DNA of 21,112 bases from Mariprofundaceae bacterium. Lineage in GTDB: Bacteria > Pseudomonadota > Zetaproteobacteria > Mariprofundales > Mariprofundaceae. Of this stretch, positions 15,423 to 21,112 are shown in pieces. The stretch spans positions 1 through 21,112 of the forward strand of contig JAUZQL010000092.1 in assembly GCA_030950975.1 (NCBI GenBank), given 5' to 3'. The position numbers and the translations under genes are program-made. The notes below the pieces were generated by a model. That model was not told where the DNA came from and ran no database searches. It saw only the letters and a program-made list of their open reading frames with translations. How positions within the stretch are numbered: the first letter of the stretch is position 1; every line of letters starts with the position of its first letter.

Positions 15423-16088
15423 TTATTTTTTTGTTGTTAAATTCTCATCAACACGAGAAAACAACTCTTTGGCAAAACGACGTGCCAATTTGGTGTTTGA
15501 CCAATGGTTGTTTTTATAAGCTTGAGCGATGGTATGAACCTCAAAACGTGTCACTGTTTTATCGACACCATCATCACCTTTCATCGACTGATTCAAGACA
15601 CGCGCCACAAAGCGATAGCGTATAGCCAACACGCCGCTTCCCCCAAGAAGATTTGAAATACTTGAGCTTTTTGAACGCTGACGCACCCAATCCGTCGTCA
15701 GTGTGCCACTGGCAGAATCCACACTTTGCACAGGTAAATCTAAGCCCGTCATCGCATTTAATGCTGCTGAAAACACATCACTCACAGGTTTTTCATACAC
15801 TTTTGCATCCAAAGCGACTTGTTTACCCGCAATTTTTTTCGCAATGCGTTTAGGCATGACTTTGCTTACCGCAATTTGTTCTGCATGCGGCATACTCACT
15901 TGACCCAAGAGCCCTGGAGGCACATCCAGCGGTGGGCGAGATTCTGCCACGATTGTTTTAGCCGCTTTACTTGCGTTCTTACCTTCATCCACTCCCCACG
16001 TGTATTTAGTATCTTCATTTACACAAGCTGAGAGCCCCAACACCACAAGCGAGGCGGCACCGATAGTTACAATATTAATTCGTTTCAT
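15423..16088 (-). CDS. Outer-membrane lipoprotein, BamC/DUF3576-like
   Basis: A 221-residue predicted lipoprotein. The signal peptide ends in the lipobox LSAC (Cys at residue 21). Two thirds in, a pattern of one helix then strands is seen: VYEKPVSDVFSAALNAMTGLDLPVQSVDSASGTLTTDWV. The turn 'D-SASG-TLTTDW' resembles both DUF3576 and the helix-grip domains of BamC, a component of the outer-membrane protein assembly machine. The match is by eye and the family is not certain. There is no Shine-Dalgarno before the ATG; a promoter-like pair at 16096-16125 would put the transcript start next to it. It follows prlC by 44 bases. Confidence 0.65.
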   Translation of the reverse strand: MKRINIVTIGAASLVVLGLSACVNEDTKYTWGVDEGKNASKAAKTIVAESRPPLDVPPGLLGQVSMPHAEQIAVSKVMPKRIAKKIAGKQVALDAKVYEKPVSDVFSAALNAMTGLDLPVQSVDSASGTLTTDWVRQRSKSSSISNLLGGSGVLAIRYRFVARVLNQSMKGDDGVDKTVTRFEVHTIAQAYKNNHWSNTKLARRFAKELFSRVDENLTTKK

Positions 16089-16095
16089 AGCGAGG

Positions 16096-16125
16096 GATTT
16101 AAGCGATGCTTATGCCATTGGTCAA
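16096..16125 (-). promoter_or_regulatory. Possible promoter of the lipoprotein gene
   Basis: On the minus strand TTGACC (16120-16125) is followed after 18 bases by TAAATC (16096-16101). Transcription would begin near 16089, almost on the ATG at 16088. The -10 match is weak, so this is tentative. Confidence 0.3.
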
Positions 16126-16132
16126 GCAACGT

Positions 16133-18148
16133 TCAAACAATCCCTGCATGACGTAGCAAAGCATCCACATTGGGTTTGCGTCCACGAAATTTCGTAAAAC
16201 CTTCCATCATTGAGCTACTTCCACCCATCGATAAAATACATGTTCGAAAGCGGTTCGCTGTTGTAGCATTCAAAACGCCTTCTTCTTCAAAGGCTGCATA
16301 CGCATCTGATGACAACACTTCAGCCCATTTATAACTGTAATAGCCTGCCGCATAACCACCTGCAAAAATATGCGAAAAGCTATCTTGAAATTTATTAAAG
16401 GCGGGTGGCATGATCACGGCAACATCTTGTCGTACTTGATTTAAAACATCTTGCACACTGACATCTGAATGAACGTCATAGTCAGCATGCAAACGAAAAT
16501 CGAACAATGAAAATTCTAATTGCCGCAACATCTGCATGCCTGATTGGAAATTTTTTGCGGCTGTCATTTTGGCAAATAAAGCATCAGGAATCGCTTCATT
16601 GCTTTCATAATGTCTCGCAAATAAATCCAATACCTCACGTTCCCAACAAAAGTTGTCCATAAATTGACTGGGCAACTCGACTGCATCCCAAGGCACGCCA
16701 TTGATACCTGAAACACCCCGTGTATTCACTTCGGTCAACATATGATGCAAGCCATGACCAAACTCATGAAATAACGTCATCACCTCATCATGTGTCCACA
16801 ATGCAGGCTTATCACCAATCGGCGCATCAAAATTGCACACCAAGTAAGCCACAGGCAATTGCAGTGTGCCATCAGGTTTTTGCCAACGCACCACACATTC
16901 ATCCATCCAAGCACCCCCACGTTTATGGGCGCGCGCATAGGGATCAAGGTAAAAGGCAGCTATTTTCTTATTCTTGGCATCAAAAACTTCAAAATAACGC
17001 ACATCATCATGCCAAACTTCAGCTTTCCCCTGACGAATCACAATGCCATAAAGTTTTTCAACCAAAGCAAACATGCCCGATACCACGGATTGTTCAGGAA
17101 AATAAGGTTTTAACTCCTCTTGAGAAATCGCATAAGTATGCAAACGAAGTTTTTCAGAAGCATAAGGGATGTCCCAAGCTTGCAAATCATCTAAATCCAA
17201 GTGTTTGGCTGCAAATTCGCGTAAATCATGCAGTTCTTGTTGTGCCATAGGTTTGGCTTTATTTGCCAACTCATACAGGAAATCAACCACATCATCGCAT
17301 GTTTCTGCCATTTTTGTGGCAAGCGAATACGCACTATAATGTTCAAACCCCAATAATTGAGCTTGTTCCTTACGCAATGCCAGCAATTCATCAATCACAG
17401 GTGTATTATCCAAATCACCACTACTGGCACGAGTCACAAACGCTGTATACATCTTTTGGCGCAAGGTTCGGTTCTTTGCATACTGCATCACTGGTAAATA
17501 TGATGGCATATCCAAGGTAAACAACCAACCTTGTTGTTGTTCCGCTTCAGCACGTTGTTTCGCCCCAGCCAACGCCGATTCAGGCAAGCCCGATAAATCA
17601 GCCGCATCGTCAATCAATATGCTAAAAGCACGTGTCGCATCCAATACATGTTGTTCAAACAAGGTACTCAATTCAGATAAGCGCAAGCGAATGGCTTTGA
17701 AACGTGTTTTATCATCGCCTTGCAACTCTGAACCTGATAAACGAAAATCACGGATACTGTGCGCCAATACCGCACCTTGCTCATCATTTAAGCCCTGATT
17801 TTCTTCAGCAACACGCTTCATGATGGTAAACAGTGCTTCATTTTGAGCTAATTCTGTATGCCAAGCCGATATTTTTTGTACACCTTCTTGGTACACTTCA
17901 CGCAAGGCATCCGAATCACAAACAGCATTCAAGTGACTTACGGGACCCCAAATACGTGATAAAGCTTCATCCATATTTTCAATGGGAAGCATTACATTCG
18001 ACCATGATGGTTGTTTGACCGCGACCAATGCGTTCACGATTTGCCGTTGTTTTGCCAGTTCTGCATCCAAAGCAGGCAACACATGTTCAGGGTGAATTTT
18101 TTGAAATAATGGGAGGGGAGTCGTTAGACCTTCAGTCAATGCATTCAT
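16133..18148 (-). CDS. prlC: Oligopeptidase A (M3 zinc peptidase)
   Basis: A cytoplasmic zinc metallopeptidase that degrades short peptides, including cleaved signal peptides. It has 671 residues, the usual size. The zinc site is HEFGHGLHHML with His461, Glu462 and His465, and Glu491 in DAVELPSQF is the third ligand. The flanking LFHEFGHGLHHMLT and the C-terminal FSHIFAGGYAAGYYSYKWAEVLSSDAYAAF are hallmarks of the M3 family. I take the ATG at 18148; a TTG nine bases earlier is possible, and neither has a clear Shine-Dalgarno. It starts 27 bases after ptsI on the same strand and may be read from the PTS operon. Confidence 0.94.
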   Translation of the reverse strand: MNALTEGLTTPLPLFQKIHPEHVLPALDAELAKQRQIVNALVAVKQPSWSNVMLPIENMDEALSRIWGPVSHLNAVCDSDALREVYQEGVQKISAWHTELAQNEALFTIMKRVAEENQGLNDEQGAVLAHSIRDFRLSGSELQGDDKTRFKAIRLRLSELSTLFEQHVLDATRAFSILIDDAADLSGLPESALAGAKQRAEAEQQQGWLFTLDMPSYLPVMQYAKNRTLRQKMYTAFVTRASSGDLDNTPVIDELLALRKEQAQLLGFEHYSAYSLATKMAETCDDVVDFLYELANKAKPMAQQELHDLREFAAKHLDLDDLQAWDIPYASEKLRLHTYAISQEELKPYFPEQSVVSGMFALVEKLYGIVIRQGKAEVWHDDVRYFEVFDAKNKKIAAFYLDPYARAHKRGGAWMDECVVRWQKPDGTLQLPVAYLVCNFDAPIGDKPALWTHDEVMTLFHEFGHGLHHMLTEVNTRGVSGINGVPWDAVELPSQFMDNFCWEREVLDLFARHYESNEAIPDALFAKMTAAKNFQSGMQMLRQLEFSLFDFRLHADYDVHSDVSVQDVLNQVRQDVAVIMPPAFNKFQDSFSHIFAGGYAAGYYSYKWAEVLSSDAYAAFEEEGVLNATTANRFRTCILSMGGSSSMMEGFTKFRGRKPNVDALLRHAGIV

Positions 18149-18175
18149 AATGCGCAAGCTATCAGTCCATTTTTT

Positions 18176-19843
18176 TCAAACCAGCGATACACCATGCTCA
18201 TCACGCTTCAAGTGACTTAAATGCCGTCGAACAGGTAAAATACTATGCAAACTCATCGACAAAGCATCCATACCCATATCTAAAAAAGCTTGTGTGAAAT
18301 CGGGATTCGCTGCCAGTTCGCCACAGACACAGACTTGTAATCCTTGCTGATTCCCTGCTCGAATCACCTGTTCAATCATGGATAAAATAATCGGATGTCC
18401 TTCTTGATAATAGGACAATACTTCTTCATCCGCTCGATCTGCAGCAAAGGTGTATTGCGTTAAATCATTGCTACCAATCGCCAGAAAATCAGATAACGCT
18501 GCCAAATCATCCACCATCATGACAGCCGCTGGTACTTCAACCATACATCCCAAGGGTACAGGGCTCATATCCAGATCTTCACAACAACGCAGCATGATAT
18601 GACGCACTTGCTCCATTTCTTCGCACTGTGTCACCATCGGTACAAGAATACGGATTTGACCATAGTGAGATACCCTCAACAAAGCCCTTAATTGAACTTC
18701 AAGAACGGCTGGCGACTGCAACAATAAACGGATACCTCGCAACCCTAAGTTCGGGTTATCTGCTGCATAGTCATGCCCCGAAATAGCCTGAAACAATGCT
18801 CGTTTATCACCGCCAATATCCAATAATCGGAACGTTACGGTTAAACCTTTGGCTTCCTGCAATATTTGTAAATAATGTTGAAACTGCTCTTGTTCTGTAG
18901 GCTCTCGTTGATCATTAAGAAAAATAAATTCAGTACGACATAAACCAATGGCTTCAGCCCCCATCTCCAGAGCAAGCTTTACTTCATCATGACAATCAAT
19001 ATTAGCATACAATGGCATGCTCACACCATCCTGACTCAATGATGGTTTGCTTGCAAAATGCCTCAAACTCTGACGAATGATGTCAAAAGCATCCTTAAAA
19101 CGCTGATAAAGCTGCTCTTCCTCATGCGTTGGTGATAACTTCCAATAATCACGTTCCGCATCAAGAATAATCGACATCCCATCGCTCACCTTGGTTAAAT
19201 CCATATCCACACCCATCAAAGCAGGTATGCCAATACCTCGCGCCATAATCATCGCATGCGCGTTTAAACTTCCTTGCTCACAAATAATTCCTGCCACACC
19301 TGAACGCCAAAGTGTCATCATATCTGCAGGACTCACATCATGCGTTACCACCACCACAGGTTTTCCTTCCAATTGAATATTCACCGGCAAAGGACACGCC
19401 AATAGATGACGCATCAAACGTTCGCCAACCTGTTGAATATCCAAACGTTTACTACGCAAATAACTATCATGCATACTGTCAAACGTCGCTGTAATAGTAT
19501 CAATTTGCTGCTTTAATGCCCATTCAGCATTGATATATTTATATTGAATCAAGCTTTTAGGATAGTCAATCAAATCAGGATCTTTTAACAACATGCGATG
19601 CGCATCCAAAATAAGCACTGCTTCTTGTTGTTTTAGGTTCAATACATAATCATATTCTACATCGATCTCTTGCAATGCTGCTTGAACTGCTTGCTCTAAA
19701 CGCCGCTTTTCCCCCTCAACATCGTCCTTATTCAATTGGTATTCAGGAATTTGAGCACTGCCCACATTCACTTTTTGAATTTGCCCGATGACAATACCAT
19801 GACTACTGGCAATCGCATGACCTTCCATGCGAAGGTTTCCCAT
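18176..19843 (-). CDS. ptsI: PTS enzyme I (phosphoenolpyruvate-protein phosphotransferase)
   Basis: First enzyme of the phosphotransferase relay: takes phosphate from PEP and passes it to HPr. It has 555 residues, a standard length for EI of the sugar type, with no N-terminal GAF domain, so it is not EI-Ntr (PtsP). The phosphorylated His196 is in QGSLNAHAMIMARGIGIPALMG, slightly different from the common GGxTSHAAI. The PEP site includes LCRTEFIFLN, and DFLAIGSNDLTQYTFAADR with the catalytic Cys507 of VCVCGEL. Its ATG shares one base with the ptsH stop (TGATG), showing tight coupling. No EIIC permease is nearby, so the relay probably serves regulation. Confidence 0.95.
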   Translation of the reverse strand: MGNLRMEGHAIASSHGIVIGQIQKVNVGSAQIPEYQLNKDDVEGEKRRLEQAVQAALQEIDVEYDYVLNLKQQEAVLILDAHRMLLKDPDLIDYPKSLIQYKYINAEWALKQQIDTITATFDSMHDSYLRSKRLDIQQVGERLMRHLLACPLPVNIQLEGKPVVVVTHDVSPADMMTLWRSGVAGIICEQGSLNAHAMIMARGIGIPALMGVDMDLTKVSDGMSIILDAERDYWKLSPTHEEEQLYQRFKDAFDIIRQSLRHFASKPSLSQDGVSMPLYANIDCHDEVKLALEMGAEAIGLCRTEFIFLNDQREPTEQEQFQHYLQILQEAKGLTVTFRLLDIGGDKRALFQAISGHDYAADNPNLGLRGIRLLLQSPAVLEVQLRALLRVSHYGQIRILVPMVTQCEEMEQVRHIMLRCCEDLDMSPVPLGCMVEVPAAVMMVDDLAALSDFLAIGSNDLTQYTFAADRADEEVLSYYQEGHPIILSMIEQVIRAGNQQGLQVCVCGELAANPDFTQAFLDMGMDALSMSLHSILPVRRHLSHLKRDEHGVSLV

Positions 19844-20112
19844 CAGTCTCGCTCGCCAAAACGCTGATTGATTAAATCAACTAAGGCTTGAATCGCCATG
19901 ATTTCATCCTCACCATCCGCTGATAAAACCAGTGTCGTCCCTTTCGATGCTGCCAACATCATGATGCCCATAATGCTTTTACCATTCACCTTCATATCAC
20001 CTTTTCGTAGCGTAATATCACTTTGAAACTTGCCTGCCGTCGATACAAATGCTGCTGAAGCACGCGCATGTAAACCTAAACGATTCTGAATCTTCACTGA
20101 TTGCTCAAGCAT
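19843..20112 (-). CDS. ptsH: Phosphocarrier protein HPr
   Basis: Small relay protein between EI and EII components. From the ATG at 20112 it is 89 residues, which puts the active histidine at His15 in GLHARAS and a serine at Ser46 in GKSIMGI, exactly the canonical positions; a TTG nine bases upstream would shift both. Ser46 is the site modified by HPr kinase, so regulation by HprK is likely, and hprK is often found upstream of rapZ in this type of cluster (outside the window). The start overlaps the end of the EIIA gene by eight bases. Shine-Dalgarno is weak, so translation may depend on coupling. Confidence 0.94.
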   Translation of the reverse strand: MLEQSVKIQNRLGLHARASAAFVSTAGKFQSDITLRKGDMKVNGKSIMGIMMLAASKGTTLVLSADGEDEIMAIQALVDLINQRFGERD

Positions 20113-20557
20113 GTAATTCAAGCTCTGATGATGTCTCTGATAAGCTTGCTTGAGGCGACATAAAATCAGATGCCAAACAGAGATACTGACGACCTGATTT
20201 CATCACTTCTCGTGCCAAACTTGATAAATCAACACCGTCATCCATACGGCGAGACAAGGCTTTCACCAAAGCAGGTAAATTAAAGCCTGAAATCACTTCA
20301 CATTGATGCTGTTTCAAAAAACTTAATGCGATATTACACGGTGTCCCACCAAACATATCCGCAAACACCAATGTGCCATCACCGTGATCACAACGCTCAA
20401 TCATCTTTCCCAGTTCTTTTTGCAAGGCATCTGGCGCATCACTGGATAATACATCCAAAGTTTCCATATAGGCTTGAGGTCCAAGAATATGCTCAACAGC
20501 ATGTTTCATTTCTTGCGCAATATGCGCATGACTTACCACTATAATACCAATCATCAT
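20105..20557 (-). CDS. PTS EIIA component, mannose/fructose class
   Basis: A 150-residue single-domain EIIA of the mannose family. The N-terminal strand IGIIVVSHAHIAQEM holds the phospho-accepting His10, and DGTLVFADMFGGTPCNIALSFL is the second family motif. ISGFNLPALVKALSRR follows as expected. Start: ATG at 20557 overlaps the rapZ stop by four bases, with GGAG upstream; a second ATG follows directly. Upstream in-frame extension to 20677 lies inside rapZ and is not credible. With no EIIB, C or D genes here, this EIIA probably acts as a regulatory partner, as in alpha-, beta- and deltaproteobacteria that carry similar clusters. Confidence 0.92.
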   Translation of the reverse strand: MMIGIIVVSHAHIAQEMKHAVEHILGPQAYMETLDVLSSDAPDALQKELGKMIERCDHGDGTLVFADMFGGTPCNIALSFLKQHQCEVISGFNLPALVKALSRRMDDGVDLSSLAREVMKSGRQYLCLASDFMSPQASLSETSSELELHA

Positions 20558-21112
20558 GCCTCTCCAGTACGCACCAATTCCCGATGATAAATCACCGGAT
20601 CTGTTAATTGTTTTGCTTTTGCCCATGCTGCCAAGCGTTCGGTTAAATACACCGAACGATGTCGCCCACCACTGCAACCAATGGCCACGGTAAAATAGCG
20701 TTTGCGTTCACGTTTTAATTTCGGCCAAATAAATGCCAACCAATCTTGTAATTTTTCTTCAGCCTCACTTACTTCTGGATGCGCCTCAAAAAAATGTTCG
20801 ACAGGCTCATCTCGCCCCGTTTTTACGGCCAATTCGGGTTGATAATGTGGGTTTGGCAAAAAGCGCACATCAATCACCAAATCAGCATCCGAAGGCAAAC
20901 CACGTTGATAACTAAAGGACATAAACGTACAGGTCATTACATCATTGTAAGGTGTTTCGAAATCTGGCACGCGCCAAAAAGTCTCAACCATTTCTGCCAG
21001 CTCATAAGGGTTCAATTCCGAACTATCCAACACAAGGTTTGCATGTTCTTTAAGTGGCTGCAAATACTTCTTTTCTGCATCAATCACTGAAGAAAGACTC
21101 ATATCATCTGAA
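20554..21112 (-). CDS. rapZ: RapZ family protein, C-terminal part
   Basis: Only the last 185 codons are in the window. The frame stays open to the right edge, and the residues before the first Met (SDD) align with E. coli RapZ around its SSKNLSLESAID, so this is the 3' part of a normal gene and not a short one. In E. coli RapZ binds the small RNA GlmZ and steers its cleavage to control GlmS; relatives also bind nucleotides through an N-terminal P-loop that lies outside. Seen here are VLDSSELNPYELAEM, the FMSFSYQRGLPSDADLVIDVRFLPNPHY core, TGRDEPV and the RNA-binding TVAIGCSGGRHRSVYLTERLA. It overlaps the EIIA gene by four bases. Confidence 0.94.
   Translation of the reverse strand, partial: SDDMSLSSVIDAEKKYLQPLKEHANLVLDSSELNPYELAEMVETFWRVPDFETPYNDVMTCTFMSFSYQRGLPSDADLVIDVRFLPNPHYQPELAVKTGRDEPVEHFFEAHPEVSEAEEKLQDWLAFIWPKLKRERKRYFTVAIGCSGGRHRSVYLTERLAAWAKAKQLTDPVIYHRELVRTGEA

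Noticed and set aside
16720..17250. 176-codon plus-strand open frame inside prlC
   Set aside because: It is antisense to the M3 zinc-site region, rich in His and Gln as expected of a reverse-frame shadow, and has no start context.
20558..20677. N-terminal extension of the EIIA protein
   Set aside because: It overlaps the conserved rapZ C-terminus in another frame, and the family fold starts at the ATG at 20557.
20554..21102. rapZ as a complete short protein
   Set aside because: The frame is open to the window edge and residues before the first Met align with RapZ, so the gene is cut by the window.

Overview
The window is a tightly packed bacterial chromosomal segment with no mobile elements, CRISPR arrays or phage genes. 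It carries about 21 protein genes, one tRNA and a 6S RNA. GC looks to be in the low forties by eye. The gene set is Gram-negative and proteobacterial: Mla lipid transport, SecG next to tRNA-Leu(GAG), zapA-6S RNA-5-FCL, and a RapZ/EIIA/HPr/EI regulatory PTS. The mix of gammaproteobacterial neighbourhoods with a Mla operon lacking mlaB and an HPr-kinase-type PTS would fit a deep proteobacterial lineage such as Zetaproteobacteria. That is an inference from gene context, not a demonstrated placement.

Layout. 1-2035 (minus strand) is the str operon: rpsL, rpsG and the 5' part of fusA, with a strong sigma70-type promoter at 2114-2142. 2181-3457 (minus) is tpiA-secG-tRNA-Leu(GAG), closed by an intrinsic terminator at 2181-2213. 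3576-6290 (minus) is a large hybrid sensor kinase whose periplasmic NMT1/THI5-like domain appears internally deleted. 6464-9358 (plus) holds ccdA, a small ZapB-like coiled-coil gene, zapA, 6S RNA, 5-formyltetrahydrofolate cyclo-ligase and a YmdB-type phosphoesterase. 9359-9541 is a convergent gap with two palindromes. 9542-15336 (minus) is ilvE-gph-thiE-thiD-mlaF-mlaE-mlaD-mlaC, with several 4-base ATGA overlaps. 15423-21112 (minus) is rapZ (5' part outside the window)-EIIA-ptsH-ptsI-prlC and a BamC/DUF3576-like lipoprotein.

How the parts work together. The str operon and the 6S RNA concern translation and RNA polymerase control. MlaFEDC moves phospholipids between the membranes. The PTS block has EI, HPr (with both His15 and Ser46), an EIIA of the mannose class and RapZ, but no membrane permease in view, so it looks like a regulatory phosphorelay. 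CcdA serves disulfide and cytochrome c maturation chemistry.

The most interesting points are the shrunken sensor domain of the hybrid kinase, and the 6S RNA, whose closing helix can be extended using the last codons of zapA while the same G-run can instead form a terminator stem. I did not find a clear previously undescribed multi-gene system here.
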